NCBI RefSeq assembly: GCF_026410405.1
Contig: NZ_JAPMLN010000021.1
Span: 1 to 33,279 of the forward strand
DNA length: 33,279 bases
Source of the DNA: Marinicella gelatinilytica
Lineage (GTDB): Bacteria; Pseudomonadota; Gammaproteobacteria; Xanthomonadales; Marinicellaceae
Direction: 5' to 3'
This document shows, piece after piece, positions 1-9,159 of this stretch. Under the pieces are notes generated by a model. That model ran no database searches, was not told the origin of the DNA, and saw only the letters and a program-made list of their open reading frames with translations. The stretch's first letter is position 1. Each line of letters starts with the position of its first letter. The translations under genes and the position numbers were made by a program.

Positions 1-138
1 ATGGTTATGCCTGGTGATAACGTTAAGATGGTTGTAGAGTTGATTGCGCCGATTGCGATGGATGAAGGTTTACGCTTCGCCATTCGTGAAGGTGGCCGTA
101 CCGTAGGTGCGGGTGTTGTGGCTAAAATTATTGAATAA
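1..138 (+). CDS. tuf: Elongation factor Tu, C-terminal fragment (5' end outside window)
   Basis: The first 45 codons read as the end of EF-Tu domain 3: [10 protein letters not shown], then an acidic-hydrophobic strand, then [16 protein letters not shown] and a short tail ending in IIE. This matches the invariant C-terminus of EF-Tu, the GTPase that delivers aminoacyl-tRNA to the ribosome. The ATG at position 1 is an internal methionine, not the start. The gene lies directly upstream of rpsJ, as in many proteobacteria whose tuf closes the str operon. A hairpin separates it from rpsJ. Confidence 0.97.
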   Translation: MVMPGDNVKMVVELIAPIAMDEGLRFAIREGGRTVGAGVVAKIIE

Positions 139-150
139 TTAATTAATCCA

Positions 151-175
151 AGACAATGGCGAAAAGCCATTGTCT
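151..175 (+). terminator. Perfect 10-bp hairpin between tuf and rpsJ (partial terminator or leader element)
   Basis: AGACAATGGC and GCCATTGTCT form a perfect 10-bp stem around a GAAAA loop. The sequence after it is only TTTAAT, so the U-tract is short. It sits in the 57-base gap between tuf and rpsJ and could weaken read-through into the S10 operon, protect the tuf mRNA end, or belong to an S10 leader. The structure is seen; the function is inferred. Confidence 0.55.
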
Positions 176-195
176 TTAATCAGAGGCAAATTAAC

Positions 196-507
196 ATGGC
201 TGGTCAAAAAATCAGAATTAGACTCAAAGCGTTTGATCATAAATTAATCGATCAATCTGCAGGCAGAATTGTCGATACAGCGAAGAGAACCGGTGCCCAA
301 GTTCGTGGCCCGATTCCATTACCGACTAAAATTGAACGGTACACTGTATTAACATCACCTCACGTCAATAAAGACGCGCGGGATCAATATGAAATTCGTA
401 CGCACAAGCGCTTAGTGGATATCGTCGATCCTAATGATAAAACAGTGGATGCATTAATGAAACTGGATTTATCTGCAGGCGTTGATGTGCAAATCCAATT
501 AAATTAG
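196..507 (+). CDS. rpsJ: 30S ribosomal protein S10 (uS10, NusE)
   Basis: The 103-residue product is the usual length and begins with the family signature [15 protein letters not shown]. It carries the GPIPLPTKI segment of the S10 loop that reaches into the 30S head. S10 also serves as NusE in transcription antitermination with NusB. The start is supported by AGAGG nine bases before the ATG. This is the first gene of the S10 operon, and the next gene follows within nine bases. Confidence 0.98.
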   Translation: MAGQKIRIRLKAFDHKLIDQSAGRIVDTAKRTGAQVRGPIPLPTKIERYTVLTSPHVNKDARDQYEIRTHKRLVDIVDPNDKTVDALMKLDLSAGVDVQIQLN

Positions 508-516
508 GAGTTGAAA

Positions 517-1137
517 ATGTCATTAGGAATTATAGGTAAAAAAGTTGGAATGACGCGTGTTTTCAACGATAATGGTGAGTCTGTACCAGTCACAGTTATC
601 AATGTTGAGCCGAATATTGTTGCTCAAGTTAAATCAATGGATACAGACGGTTATCAAGCCGTTCAAGTAACCACAGGTTCGCGTAAGCAATCAAAAGTCA
701 ATGCCCCGACTGCTGGTCATTACAAAAAAGCCGGTGTTGAAGCTGGTACCATTTGTAAAGAATTTCGTACCGATCAAGAATTTAAAGTCGGTGACGCTAT
801 TGAGCTGTCCATCTTTGAAGACGGGCAAAAGGTCAATGTCAGCGGCACCAGTAAGGGTAAAGGCTATCAAGGTGTCATTAAGCGTTATAACTTTCACATG
901 CAAGATGCCACACACGGTAACTCACTGAGTCACCGGGCTCCCGGTTCAATCGGTCAGTGTCAAACACCCGGTCGCGTATTTAAAGGCAAAAAAATGGCCG
1001 GACACATGGGTGCTGAACAGGTCACCACCCGCAATTTGCAATTGGTTAAAGTGGATGCTGAAAAAGGCCTGCTGTTAATCAAGGGTGCCGTGCCTGGTGC
1101 TAAAAACAGCACTGTTGTGGTCAGCCCCTTAGCATAA
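517..1137 (+). CDS. rplC: 50S ribosomal protein L3 (uL3)
   Basis: The product is about 206 residues. It starts [16 protein letters not shown], and the loop with [15 protein letters not shown] and [10 protein letters not shown] reaches toward the peptidyl-transferase centre. The glutamine in this loop is the methylation site of PrmB in relatives. I chose ATG 517 over the in-frame TTG at 511 because TAGGAG ends six bases before it and L3 proteins normally begin at this methionine. L3 is an early 50S assembly protein. Confidence 0.97.
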   Translation: MSLGIIGKKVGMTRVFNDNGESVPVTVINVEPNIVAQVKSMDTDGYQAVQVTTGSRKQSKVNAPTAGHYKKAGVEAGTICKEFRTDQEFKVGDAIELSIFEDGQKVNVSGTSKGKGYQGVIKRYNFHMQDATHGNSLSHRAPGSIGQCQTPGRVFKGKKMAGHMGAEQVTTRNLQLVKVDAEKGLLLIKGAVPGAKNSTVVVSPLA

Positions 1138-1157
1138 ACAGATTTTGGAGAATTATT

Positions 1158-1763
1158 GTGGAACTGACAGTATCAGGAAAAAAACAAAAAATTGATGTTT
1201 CAGAAGCTGTTTTTGACAGAGCGTATTCTGAAGCTCTTGTGCACCAGGTGGTGACCGCTTATATGGCCACGGGTCGTGCCGGAACCAAAGCGCAAAAAAA
1301 CCGTGCTGCGGTAAGTGGTGGCGGTGCTAAACCTTGGAAACAAAAAGGTACAGGACGTGCCCGTGCGGGTACTATTCGCAGCCCGATCTGGGTAGGTGGC
1401 GGTAAAACATTTGCTGCATCACCGCGTGACTTTACCAAAAAGGTCAACACCAAAATGTATCGTGCAGCGATGAAAACCATTTTATCTGAGTTATACCGAA
1501 ATGACCGTTTAGTGGTTGTTGATGGTTTAGATACAGACAATGGTAAAACCAAAGAAGGTTTGGCGTTGTTGGCAAAACATGATGCCAAGAAAGCTTTATT
1601 GATTGCGGCTGAACCCAGTGATAACTTGGTTCGCTCAACCAACAATATACCTTATGTGTATGTGACCAATGCTTTAGGGATTGACCCTGTTTCCTTGGTG
1701 GCAGCTGATAAAGTATTAATTACAGTTGATGCGATTAAACAGATTGAGGAGTGGTTAGCATGA
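1158..1763 (+). CDS. rplD: 50S ribosomal protein L4 (uL4)
   Basis: A GTG start preceded by TTGGAG gives 201 residues, the same as E. coli L4. The long basic loop near residues 40-100, with GGGAKPWKQKGTGRARAG followed by SPIWVGGG, is the part that lines the peptide exit tunnel. In E. coli L4 also represses its own operon through the S10 leader. Here the region before rpsJ is short and holds only one hairpin, so whether that control exists is unknown. The stop codon overlaps the rplW start. Confidence 0.98.
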   Translation: MELTVSGKKQKIDVSEAVFDRAYSEALVHQVVTAYMATGRAGTKAQKNRAAVSGGGAKPWKQKGTGRARAGTIRSPIWVGGGKTFAASPRDFTKKVNTKMYRAAMKTILSELYRNDRLVVVDGLDTDNGKTKEGLALLAKHDAKKALLIAAEPSDNLVRSTNNIPYVYVTNALGIDPVSLVAADKVLITVDAIKQIEEWLA

Positions 1764-2059
1764 GTTTAAATAATTTATACACAACTATTTTATCGCCGGT
1801 GATTTCCGAGAAATCAAACCGTGTTGGTGAGTTAGCTAATCAGTATGTTTTTAAAGTAGCTAAATCAGCGAATAAACAACAAATTAAATCAGCTGTTGAG
1901 CAATTGTTCAAAGTGAATGTTCTTGATGTTTCGGTATTGAATGTTAAAGGTAAAACCAAAAGTTTTCGTCAGAAAGCCGGCAAACGCCCGAATTGGAAAA
2001 AAGCCTATGTGCGTATTCAAGAAGATCAAATGATTGACTTTGGCGCCAAAGCTGAATAA
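1760..2059 (+). CDS. rplW: 50S ribosomal protein L23 (uL23)
   Basis: The 99-residue product starts [19 protein letters not shown] and contains the basic [18 protein letters not shown] segment. L23 sits at the tunnel exit and docks trigger factor and SRP. The ATG at 1760 overlaps the rplD stop (ATGA) and has GAGGAG about eight bases upstream, so translation is likely coupled. The longer reading from GTG 1751 would begin inside that ribosome-binding site and is unlikely. Confidence 0.97.
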   Translation: MSLNNLYTTILSPVISEKSNRVGELANQYVFKVAKSANKQQIKSAVEQLFKVNVLDVSVLNVKGKTKSFRQKAGKRPNWKKAYVRIQEDQMIDFGAKAE

Positions 2060-2073
2060 TTAGGAGAGTAACA

Positions 2074-2901
2074 GTGGCATTAATTAAACATAAACCAACT
2101 TCTCCGGGTCGTCGCGGTACCGTTAAAGTAAAACGTACCGGCTTATATAAAGGACGCCCCGAAGCCAGTTTGACCGAGAAAAAATCGAAAACAGGCGGTC
2201 GTAATAATAAAGGTCGCATTACTACCAGACACATTGGTGGCGGACATAAGCAAAAGTACCGTATCATTGATTTTCGTCGTAACAAAGATGACATCAGCGC
2301 CACGGTAGAACGCATTGAATATGATCCGAACCGTAATGCATACATTGCTTTATTAAAATACAGCGATGGTGAAAGACGTTATATTCTGGCACCTAAGGAA
2401 TTAGAGCCAGGCATGCAAGTTGTTTCCGGTACCTCCGTAGGTATTAAAGTCGGTAATTGTTTGCCTTTGGACAATATTCCTGTTGGTACCATCGTTCACA
2501 ATGTTGAAATGAAACCCGGTAAAGGCGGACAACTCGCTCGCAGCGCCGGTACTTCAGCGCGCTTAGTTGCAAAAGAAGGTATTTATGCCACATTGCGTCT
2601 GCGTTCCGGAGAAACCCGTAAAGTGCCGGCTCAATGCCGTGCCACTTTAGGTGTTGTTTCTAACAGTGAGCATAACTTAGAAAAAATCGGCAAAGCCGGT
2701 GCAAGTCGATGGCGCGGTATTCGCCCGACTGTACGTGGTGTCGCCATGAATCCAGTTGACCATCCGCACGGCGGTGGTGAAGGAAGGACCTCTGGTGGTC
2801 GTCACCCAGTTACACCTTGGGGCGTATCCACTAAAGGACATAAAACGCGTAAAAACAAGCGAACTGATAAGTTCATTGTACGCAATAGAAATAAGAAATA
2901 A
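2074..2901 (+). CDS. rplB: 50S ribosomal protein L2 (uL2)
   Basis: The GTG start has TAGGAGAG upstream and gives 275 residues. The N-terminal part has the [11 protein letters not shown] signature. The C-terminal [20 protein letters not shown] loop contains the conserved histidine near the peptidyl-transferase centre. L2 is a primary 23S rRNA binder needed for subunit joining. The sequence is conventional, with a basic tail typical of the family. Confidence 0.98.
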   Translation: MALIKHKPTSPGRRGTVKVKRTGLYKGRPEASLTEKKSKTGGRNNKGRITTRHIGGGHKQKYRIIDFRRNKDDISATVERIEYDPNRNAYIALLKYSDGERRYILAPKELEPGMQVVSGTSVGIKVGNCLPLDNIPVGTIVHNVEMKPGKGGQLARSAGTSARLVAKEGIYATLRLRSGETRKVPAQCRATLGVVSNSEHNLEKIGKAGASRWRGIRPTVRGVAMNPVDHPHGGGEGRTSGGRHPVTPWGVSTKGHKTRKNKRTDKFIVRNRNKK

Positions 2902-2910
2902 GGTAGCATT

Positions 2911-3186
2911 ATGCCAAGATCGCTTAAAAAAGGCCCTTTCGTTGATATCAGCTTATTGAAAAAAGTTGACAAGGCCGTTGCAGAGAATAGCAAAAAACCC
3001 ATTAAGACCTGGTCACGTCGTTCCATGATTTTACCGGATATGGTGGGTTTAACATTGGCTGTTCATAATGGTAAACAACATATTCCCGTGTTGATTTCTG
3101 AAGAAATGGTTGGACATAAGTTGGGTGAGTTTTCCCCAACCCGAACATTCAGATCTCACGTGGCTGACAAAAAAGCTAAAAGGTAA
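2911..3186 (+). CDS. rpsS: 30S ribosomal protein S19 (uS19)
   Basis: The 91-residue product opens with [11 protein letters not shown] and contains [15 protein letters not shown], both standard for S19. It ends in the basic tail that contacts the A-site finger region. S19 binds the 3' domain of 16S rRNA with S13. The start has AAGGTAG upstream. The gap to rplV is only six bases. Confidence 0.98.
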   Translation: MPRSLKKGPFVDISLLKKVDKAVAENSKKPIKTWSRRSMILPDMVGLTLAVHNGKQHIPVLISEEMVGHKLGEFSPTRTFRSHVADKKAKR

Positions 3187-3192
3187 CAGACA

Positions 3193-3528
3193 ATGGAAAT
3201 TCAAGCTAAACTGAGAAGAGCCAATATATCGGCGCAAAAAGTGAGATTGGTGGCCAATCAAGTACGGGGTATGAACGTTGAGCAAGCTGAACAGCTGTTA
3301 ACATTCAGTCCAAAAAAAGCCGCCCATATTGTTAAAAAAGCTTTGATGTCTGCGGTCGCCAATGCTGAGCATAACAATGGATTAGATGTTGATGAGTTAT
3401 TCATCAGCGCCATATTCGTTGACGAAGGGCCGACTCTGAAAAGAGGGCGCGCACGCGCTAAGGGCAGAGGCACTCAAATTTTAAAAAGAACCAGCCACAT
3501 CACTGTAAAAGTGGCTGAAGCATCGTAA
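3193..3528 (+). CDS. rplV: 50S ribosomal protein L22 (uL22)
   Basis: The 111-residue product starts with a globular domain ([22 protein letters not shown]). The extended beta hairpin near residues 80-100, with [15 protein letters not shown], lines the exit tunnel. Changes in that hairpin give macrolide resistance in other bacteria, and the hairpin here looks ordinary. An AGGTAA ribosome-binding site overlaps the rpsS stop. Confidence 0.98.
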   Translation: MEIQAKLRRANISAQKVRLVANQVRGMNVEQAEQLLTFSPKKAAHIVKKALMSAVANAEHNNGLDVDELFISAIFVDEGPTLKRGRARAKGRGTQILKRTSHITVKVAEAS

Positions 3529-3538
3529 GGGCAATATT

Positions 3539-4228
3539 ATGGGTCAAAAAGTACATCCAATAGGTATCCGGTTAGGAATTTCAAAGCAGCATAACGCAAA
3601 ATGGTATGCTGAAAGAGGTCAATTCGCTGATCAATTGGTCAAAGACATCAAAGTTCGCGACTATTTGCACAGTAAATTAGCCCATGCTTCAATCAGTAAG
3701 ATTGAAATTGAACGTCCGGCAAAAAACGCCAGAATTACCATTCACAGTGCCAGACCAGGCATTGTTATCGGTAAAAAAGGTGAAGATATCGAAAAACTCA
3801 AAAACGAATTGTCAGCGATGATGGGTTTACCAACTCATATCAGTGTCAATGAAATTCGTAAGCCTGAATTAGATGCGTTTTTAGTTGCTCAAGGTATTGC
3901 GTCGCAATTGGAACGTCGAATTATGTTTCGACGCGCCATGAAACGAGCAGTGAGTAGCGCCATGCGCTTAGGTGCTTTGGGTATTCGAGTCGCCGTAGCT
4001 GGTCGTTTAAACGGTGCTGATATTGCCAGAACAGAATGGTACAGAGAAGGACAGGTTCCGCTGCACACCTTACGTGCTGACATCGATTATGCCACGGCTA
4101 AAGCCCAAACAACATACGGCATTATTGGTGTTAAAGTATGGATCTATAAAGGTGAAGTGTTTGACTTAGAACAACACGCGCAAGAAGCTGATAAAAAAGG
4201 CAACAAAAAATCTCGGGGTAAAAAATAA
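3539..4228 (+). CDS. rpsC: 30S ribosomal protein S3 (uS3)
   Basis: The 229-residue product opens [13 protein letters not shown]. It has a type II KH RNA-binding domain with the [10 protein letters not shown] loop near residues 78-87, and the C-terminal S3 domain with [19 protein letters not shown]3 lies at the mRNA entry pore and takes part in mRNA unwinding. The stop overlaps the rplP start as TAATG. Confidence 0.98.
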   Translation: MGQKVHPIGIRLGISKQHNAKWYAERGQFADQLVKDIKVRDYLHSKLAHASISKIEIERPAKNARITIHSARPGIVIGKKGEDIEKLKNELSAMMGLPTHISVNEIRKPELDAFLVAQGIASQLERRIMFRRAMKRAVSSAMRLGALGIRVAVAGRLNGADIARTEWYREGQVPLHTLRADIDYATAKAQTTYGIIGVKVWIYKGEVFDLEQHAQEADKKGNKKSRGKK

Positions 4229-4641
4229 TGTTACAGCCGAAAAGAACTAAATACAGAAAACAACAAAAGGGCCGAAACCGTGGATTGTCTACCAATGGTA
4301 ACAAAGTCAGTTTCGGAGATTTTGGATTAAAGGCCACGACCAGAGGTTTATTGACTGCGCGTCAAATCGAAGCCGGTCGTCGTGCCATCACCCGTCATGT
4401 CAAACGTGGCGGTAAATTATGGATTCGAGTTTTTCCTGATAAGCCGGTCACCGCAAAACCAATTGAGGTTCGTATGGGTAAAGGTAAAGGTAACATCGAA
4501 TTTTGGGCAGCTGCCATTAAGCCCGGCCGAGTCATCTATGAGATTCAAGGTGTTTCTGAGGAAGTGGCAAAAGCAGCTTTTGATAAAGCAGGTGCTAAGT
4601 TTCCTGTGCAAACAACATTCGTTAAACGGACGGTGATGTAA
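4228..4641 (+). CDS. rplP: 50S ribosomal protein L16 (uL16)
   Basis: The 137-residue product has the L16 signature [15 protein letters not shown] and the loop RMGKGKGN. That loop's arginine is hydroxylated by the RoxA/YcfD oxygenase in E. coli. L16 organises the A-site tRNA region of 23S rRNA and joins late in 50S assembly. It overlaps both neighbours by one base (TAATG at each end), so rpsC, rplP and rpmC are likely translationally coupled. Confidence 0.98.
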   Translation: MLQPKRTKYRKQQKGRNRGLSTNGNKVSFGDFGLKATTRGLLTARQIEAGRRAITRHVKRGGKLWIRVFPDKPVTAKPIEVRMGKGKGNIEFWAAAIKPGRVIYEIQGVSEEVAKAAFDKAGAKFPVQTTFVKRTVM

Positions 4642-4829
4642 TGCAAGCGAAAGAATTAAAAGATAAAGATCTTGCACAATTGCAGGAACAGCTGAACGGG
4701 CTTTTACAAAAGCAATTTGATTTGCGAATGGCTCGTGGTAACGGTCAACTTAACAAGATTCATTTATTGCGTGAAGTGCGTCGCGATATTGCACGCGTTA
4801 AAACCATTATGAATCAGGTAAGAGGATAA
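4641..4829 (+). CDS. rpmC: 50S ribosomal protein L29 (uL29)
   Basis: The small 62-residue protein is almost entirely helical: [16 protein letters not shown] followed by [28 protein letters not shown]. It sits beside L23 at the tunnel exit. Both the length and the central R-x-x-x-A-x-G motif fit L29. The start codon overlaps the L16 stop. Confidence 0.97.
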   Translation: MQAKELKDKDLAQLQEQLNGLLQKQFDLRMARGNGQLNKIHLLREVRRDIARVKTIMNQVRG

Positions 4830-4833
4830 TCCG

Positions 4834-5094
4834 ATGGCAACAGAAACAAACAAGGTTAGAACAAAAAGTGGTATGGTGACCAGTAATAAAATGGATCAAA
4901 CAGTGACCGTTTTAATTGAGCGCACCGTTAAACACCCACTTTATAAAAAGTACATCAAAAAGTCGACCAAAATTCATGCACATGATGCAGACAATAAATG
5001 TTCTGAAGGCGACTTGGTGAAAATTGCTGAATGTCGGCCCATTTCCAAAACCAAATCTTGGAAAGTGGTTGAAATTGTTAAGTCCACAAACTAA
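4834..5094 (+). CDS. rpsQ: 30S ribosomal protein S17 (uS17)
   Basis: The 86-residue OB-fold protein has the family motifs [28 protein letters not shown] and [19 protein letters not shown]17 is a primary binder of the 5' domain of 16S rRNA. AGAGGATAATC precedes the ATG. It is the last gene of the S10 block; the gap to rplN is 12 bases, so S10 and spc are probably co-transcribed. Confidence 0.98.
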   Translation: MATETNKVRTKSGMVTSNKMDQTVTVLIERTVKHPLYKKYIKKSTKIHAHDADNKCSEGDLVKIAECRPISKTKSWKVVEIVKSTN

Positions 5095-5106
5095 GAGGTA
5101 CTGATT

Positions 5107-5475
5107 ATGATACAAATGCAAAGTAAATTGTCAGCCGCCGATAATTCAGGTGCCAAACAGGTACAGTGTATTAAAGTGTTGGGTGGCTCAAAACGACGTT
5201 ATGCCGGTATTGGAGATGTTATTAAGGTCTCTGTGAAGCAAGCGATACCACGTGGTAAAGTGAAAAAAGGCGAAGTTTATAATGCCGTCATTGTGCGCAC
5301 CCGTAAAGGTGTTCGCAGAAGTGATGGTTCTTTAATTCGCTTCGACGGTAATGCCGTTGTCATGTTGAATTCAAAATTAGAGCCCATCGGTACGCGGATA
5401 TTTGGTCCCGTAACCCGTGAACTCAGATCCGGTAACTTCATGAAAATTATTTCATTGGCACCGGAAGTTTTATAA
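5107..5475 (+). CDS. rplN: 50S ribosomal protein L14 (uL14)
   Basis: The 122-residue product starts [21 protein letters not shown] 5107 is preferred over ATG 5116 because L14 proteins keep the MIQ extension, and AGAGG lies upstream. It contains [20 protein letters not shown] and ends in the SLAPEVL tail. L14 forms an intersubunit bridge and is the binding site of the silencing factor RsfS. Confidence 0.98.
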   Translation: MIQMQSKLSAADNSGAKQVQCIKVLGGSKRRYAGIGDVIKVSVKQAIPRGKVKKGEVYNAVIVRTRKGVRRSDGSLIRFDGNAVVMLNSKLEPIGTRIFGPVTRELRSGNFMKIISLAPEVL

Positions 5476-5485
5476 GGAAACGATT

Positions 5486-5803
5486 ATGAAAAGAATTAAA
5501 CAAGGTGACGAAGTCATCGTAATCGCCGGACGCAGTAAAGGCCAAAGAGGCAATGTCCTGAGAGTCAAAAAAGACGGTCGTTTACTGGTGAATAATGTAA
5601 ATACGGTTAAAAAACACGTCAAGCCTAATCCTCAAATAGAGGAAAAAGGTGGTATTAAAACCATGGAAGCACCTATTCATGCTTCTAACGTTATGCTGTA
5701 TAATGCCGCATCCGGAAAAGGCGAACGCGTTGGTTTCAAAGTGACGGAAGACGGCCGAAAAGTGCGTGTTTTTAAGTCTAACGGCGAACAAGTTGACGCA
5801 TAA
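5486..5803 (+). CDS. rplX: 50S ribosomal protein L24 (uL24)
   Basis: The 105-residue product has an N-terminal KOW motif ([21 protein letters not shown]) and the [14 protein letters not shown] segment. L24 initiates 50S assembly by binding the 5' end of 23S rRNA near the tunnel exit. TAAGGAAACG provides the ribosome-binding site right after the L14 stop. Confidence 0.98.
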   Translation: MKRIKQGDEVIVIAGRSKGQRGNVLRVKKDGRLLVNNVNTVKKHVKPNPQIEEKGGIKTMEAPIHASNVMLYNAASGKGERVGFKVTEDGRKVRVFKSNGEQVDA

Positions 5804-5815
5804 AAGAGAATAATT

Positions 5816-6358
5816 ATGGCCAGATTAGAAAAATATTACAAAGAAAAAGTTGTTCCCACACTGATGGAAACCGGTAAATTCGATAATGTTATGGATGTGC
5901 CGAAAATTACCAAAATCACCCTTAACATGGGTGTTGGTGCCGCAGTAGGGAATAAAAAGGTATTGACTCATGCAGCTGATGACATGGCAAAAATTGCCGG
6001 TCAAAAGCCAATAATTACCGAAGCTAAAAAATCCGTTGCCGGGTTTAAGATTCGTGATGGTTGGCCGATTGGTTGTAAAGTCACATTAAGACGGAAAAAA
6101 ATGTACGAATTTTTGGATCGATTGGTGAATGTTTCGTTACCTCGGGTACGTGACTTTCGTGGTCTCAATCCAAAATCATTTGATGGTCGTGGTAACTATT
6201 CCATGGGTGTTAAAGAGCAGATAATTTTTCCTGAAATCGAATACGACAAAATTGATGAAATTCGTGGTTTGGACATTACCATTACCACCGATGCAAAAAA
6301 TGATGAACATGCACGTTTATTGTTAGATCAATTTGATTTTCCATTCAAAGGCAGGTAA
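5816..6358 (+). CDS. rplE: 50S ribosomal protein L5 (uL5)
   Basis: The 180-residue product contains the L5 signatures [30 protein letters not shown] and the [17 protein letters not shown] segment. L5 binds 5S rRNA together with L18 and contacts P-site tRNA and S13 in the intersubunit bridge. No anomalies were seen. Confidence 0.98.
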   Translation: MARLEKYYKEKVVPTLMETGKFDNVMDVPKITKITLNMGVGAAVGNKKVLTHAADDMAKIAGQKPIITEAKKSVAGFKIRDGWPIGCKVTLRRKKMYEFLDRLVNVSLPRVRDFRGLNPKSFDGRGNYSMGVKEQIIFPEIEYDKIDEIRGLDITITTDAKNDEHARLLLDQFDFPFKGR

Positions 6359-6364
6359 TCAATT

Positions 6365-6670
6365 ATGGCAAAGAAATCCATGGTCCAACGTGACTTAAAA
6401 CGAGCAAGAATTGTTGCAAAATATGCTGAAAAACGTGCCGCATTGAAAGTTATCATTGCAGATCCGAACACCTCTTTTGAAGAGATGATGGCTGCACAAG
6501 AGGCATTGCAAAAATTACCCAGAAATTCTTCACCGGTGCGCATGCGTAACCGCTGTCAAATTTCCGGCAGACCGCGCGGTTATTATAGAAAGTTTGGTTT
6601 AAGCAAATTACAATTGCGTGAAGCTGCGATGCGTGGTGACATTCCTGGTTTAACGAAGGCCAGCTGGTAA
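6365..6670 (+). CDS. rpsN: 30S ribosomal protein S14, zinc-independent form (uS14)
   Basis: The 101-residue product is the long, zinc-free type of S14. It lacks CxxC pairs and has the C-terminal [18 protein letters not shown] and [18 protein letters not shown] blocks. S14 completes the 30S head. The long form is typical of Proteobacteria, which supports the taxonomic reading. Confidence 0.98.
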   Translation: MAKKSMVQRDLKRARIVAKYAEKRAALKVIIADPNTSFEEMMAAQEALQKLPRNSSPVRMRNRCQISGRPRGYYRKFGLSKLQLREAAMRGDIPGLTKASW

Positions 6671-6680
6671 GGAGAAGAAT

Positions 6681-7076
6681 ATGAGTATAAGTGATCCTAT
6701 TTCAGATATGATCTGCAGCATCAAAAATGCCCAGGCTGTGAACAAAAAATTCACTGTAACACCTGCTTCTAAAATTAAGAAAGGCATTTTATCCGTTATG
6801 CAACAAGAAGGTTATATTCGTTCATTCGAAGCCGTTGAGAAAGACGGTCATCCTTATTTGCAGATAAACATTAAATATCACCGTAATCAACCGGTGATTG
6901 AAGAAATAAAACGAACCAGTAAACCCGGTTTGCGTCATTACCGTGGCAAACATGATTTACCACGCGTTGATTCCGGTTTTGGTACGGCCATTATTTCTAC
7001 ATCACAAGGTATCATGTCCGATAAAGCCGCCCGTGAGGCAGCCATCGGTGGTGAAGTGCTTTGTGTGCTTAAATAA
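6681..7076 (+). CDS. rpsH: 30S ribosomal protein S8 (uS8)
   Basis: The 131-residue product begins SISDPISDMICSIKNAQ and ends with the S8 signature STSQGIMSDKAAREAAIGGEVLC. S8 binds the central domain of 16S rRNA. In E. coli it represses the spc operon by binding mRNA around the rplX-rplE junction. I did not identify an obvious S8-type site here. GGAGAAGA precedes the ATG. Confidence 0.98.
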   Translation: MSISDPISDMICSIKNAQAVNKKFTVTPASKIKKGILSVMQQEGYIRSFEAVEKDGHPYLQINIKYHRNQPVIEEIKRTSKPGLRHYRGKHDLPRVDSGFGTAIISTSQGIMSDKAAREAAIGGEVLCVLK

Positions 7077-7090
7077 TACGGAGTATTACT

Positions 7091-7615
7091 ATGTCAAGAA
7101 TAGCAAAGCAACCGATTACCATTGCTGATAAAGTTGATGTCAAAATCAATGACCAGCAAGTTGTTGTCAAAGGACCCAAAGGTGAATTAACTTTTGATTT
7201 GCACCCGACCGTACAGTTGGAGCAGAATGACAACGAATTGACGGTTAAGGCAGCCCCTGAAAATATGTCAATGGCCGGAACCATGCGATCCATGGTGGCT
7301 AATATGATTGAAGGTGTTACCAATGGTTTTACTAAAAAGTTGCAATTGTCCGGCGTTGGTTATCGTGCCACTTTAAAAGGCAAAGACCTTGATTTAAGCC
7401 TGGGTTATTCACATCCTGTCGTTTATTCGGCACGTGAAGGTATTACTTTTGAAGTACCTACTCAGACAGAAATCGTGGTTAACGGTATTGATAAACAACA
7501 AGTCGGCCAAGTGGCAGCAGAAATTCGAGCCATCAGACCGCCTGAGCCTTATAAAGGCAAAGGTGTGAAATATGCTGATGAAAGACTATACAGAAAAGAG
7601 GCCAAGAAGGCGTAA
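7091..7615 (+). CDS. rplF: 50S ribosomal protein L6 (uL6)
   Basis: The 174-residue product has two duplicated alpha/beta domains. The C-terminal one ends in the hallmark IRAIRPPEPYKGKGVKYADE. L6 sits near the sarcin-ricin loop and the GTPase centre. ATACGGAG precedes the ATG by eight bases. Confidence 0.98.
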   Translation: MSRIAKQPITIADKVDVKINDQQVVVKGPKGELTFDLHPTVQLEQNDNELTVKAAPENMSMAGTMRSMVANMIEGVTNGFTKKLQLSGVGYRATLKGKDLDLSLGYSHPVVYSAREGITFEVPTQTEIVVNGIDKQQVGQVAAEIRAIRPPEPYKGKGVKYADERLYRKEAKKA

Positions 7616-7633
7616 TGCTTTCTTGAGATAATC

Positions 7634-7990
7634 ATGCATCAGAAAAATAGCAAAAGATTAAAAAAAGCAACCAAAACGCGGATTAAATTGCGACAGTTGG
7701 CCGTGCCTTCTTTAAGTGTGCACAAATCAAACCAACACATCTACGCGCAAGTATTTTCTGCAGACGGTTTAACGACATTGGCGTCTGCGTCTACTAAAGA
7801 TAAAGGCCTAATAGCAGATGACAAATCAGGTTGTAATATTGAAGCAGCCCAAGCCGTTGGTAAAGCCATTGCGGAAAAAGCCAAAAAAGCCGGTGTTGAG
7901 TCGGTTGGATTTGATCGTTCAGGTTACCGATACCATGGCAAAGTAAAAGCTTTGGCTGAAGCCGCGCGAGAAGCCGGGTTGAAATTTTAA
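7634..7990 (+). CDS. rplR: 50S ribosomal protein L18 (uL18)
   Basis: The 118-residue product has a basic N-terminus ([19 protein letters not shown]). It also has the core [16 protein letters not shown] and the C-terminal [24 protein letters not shown] block. L18 binds 5S rRNA with L5. The ribosome-binding site (TTGAGATAA) is weaker than those of its neighbours. Confidence 0.98.
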   Translation: MHQKNSKRLKKATKTRIKLRQLAVPSLSVHKSNQHIYAQVFSADGLTTLASASTKDKGLIADDKSGCNIEAAQAVGKAIAEKAKKAGVESVGFDRSGYRYHGKVKALAEAAREAGLKF

Positions 7991-8010
7991 GACATTATTA
8001 GAGATATATT

Positions 8011-8517
8011 ATGGCAGAAAGAGATCAAGGCGATAACTTAATGGAAAGATTGGTGACTGTTAACCGCGTAGCGAAAGTGGTTAAAGGTGGCCGTCAATTC
8101 GGTTTTGCGGCGTTGACAGTTGTCGGTGACGGCAAAGGTAAAATTGGTTTTGGTTACGGTAAAGCTAAAGAAGTACCGGTGGCTATTCAAAAAGCCATGG
8201 AGCAAGCCCGTAAAAACACCATTGAAGTTGATTTACATGGCAATACCTTATGGCATGCCACTAAAGCCAAACATTCCGGATCACGGGTTTACATGCAACC
8301 TGCATTAGAAGGTACCGGTGTTATTGCCGGTGGTGCGATGCGTGCCGTATTTGATGTGGTTGGTGTAGAAAACGTACTGGCTAAGTCACAAGGTTCAAAT
8401 AACCCAATCAACTTGGTCCGTGCCACCATCAAAGGTTTGCAACAAATCACATCACCGGAATCAGTTGCTGCTAAACGCGGTAAAACTGTTGAGGAGGTAA
8501 TGGAAAATCATGGCTAA
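8011..8517 (+). CDS. rpsE: 30S ribosomal protein S5 (uS5)
   Basis: The 168-residue product has the S5 N-terminal motif [19 protein letters not shown] and the [20 protein letters not shown] block. The GAGVIAGG-like segment appears as [16 protein letters not shown]5 takes part in decoding fidelity and mRNA entry. The gene overlaps rpmD by eight bases, which suggests coupled translation. Confidence 0.98.
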   Translation: MAERDQGDNLMERLVTVNRVAKVVKGGRQFGFAALTVVGDGKGKIGFGYGKAKEVPVAIQKAMEQARKNTIEVDLHGNTLWHATKAKHSGSRVYMQPALEGTGVIAGGAMRAVFDVVGVENVLAKSQGSNNPINLVRATIKGLQQITSPESVAAKRGKTVEEVMENHG

Positions 8518-8710
8518 AGCAAAGAAAGTGGGTCAAGTTAAAGTCACCCAAATTAAAAGCACCAATAAATCATTGGCTAATCATAAAGCCTGTGTTCGTG
8601 GTTTAGGTATTCGTAAAATACACCAATCACGCATTGTTGATGCCACCCCTGAAAACATGGGTATGATTCGTACAGCAAGTCACTTACTTGCCGTCGAAGA
8701 AGTTAAATAA
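8510..8710 (+). CDS. rpmD: 50S ribosomal protein L30 (uL30)
   Basis: The 66-residue product carries [10 protein letters not shown] and [19 protein letters not shown], the standard L30 core. It is a few residues longer than E. coli L30 at both ends. The start lies inside the rpsE coding region, with GAGGAGG about 12 bases upstream. Confidence 0.97.
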   Translation: MAKAKKVGQVKVTQIKSTNKSLANHKACVRGLGIRKIHQSRIVDATPENMGMIRTASHLLAVEEVK

Positions 8711-8725
8711 TCGAGGTTTATCATT

Positions 8726-9157
8726 ATGAAATTAAATACCATTAAACCCGCTGAAGGCGCGACTAAAGTCGGCAAACGCGTAGGTCGCGGTATCGGTTCA
8801 GGATCAGGTAAAACCTGTGGTCGTGGTCACAAAGGACAAAAATCACGTTCCGGCGGATTTCACAAAGTTGGTTTTGAAGGCGGTCAGTTACCTATATTTA
8901 AGCGTTTACCTAAATTTGGTTTTACATCCAAAATAGCCGCTACGCGCGCTGAAGTATGTTTATACCATTTGAATGGCTTAGATATTAAAGAAGTTAATGT
9001 TGAAGCATTGATTGAAGCCGGTTTAGTTAAACGTGGCGTCACAAAAGTTAAAGTCATCAACACCGGACAGCTGGATAAAGCCATTACTGTATCGGGATTG
9101 CATGTGACTAAAGGGGCTCAAAAAGCCATTGAAGAAGCTGGTGGGAAAGTAGCGTAA
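8726..9157 (+). CDS. rplO: 50S ribosomal protein L15 (uL15)
   Basis: The 143-residue product has the long glycine/arginine-rich N-terminal extension that threads into 23S rRNA (GKRVGRGIGSGSGKTCGRGHKGQKSR region, residues about 17-42). The globular C-terminal domain ends near KAIEEAGGKV. L15 is a late assembly protein. It ends two bases before secY starts. Confidence 0.98.
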   Translation: MKLNTIKPAEGATKVGKRVGRGIGSGSGKTCGRGHKGQKSRSGGFHKVGFEGGQLPIFKRLPKFGFTSKIAATRAEVCLYHLNGLDIKEVNVEALIEAGLVKRGVTKVKVINTGQLDKAITVSGLHVTKGAQKAIEEAGGKVA

Positions 9158-9159
9158 CT

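Noticed and set aside
1259-1645. Long minus-strand reading frame opposite rplD
   Set aside because: It is a shadow of a highly conserved ribosomal protein gene, with no ribosome-binding site or family resemblance.
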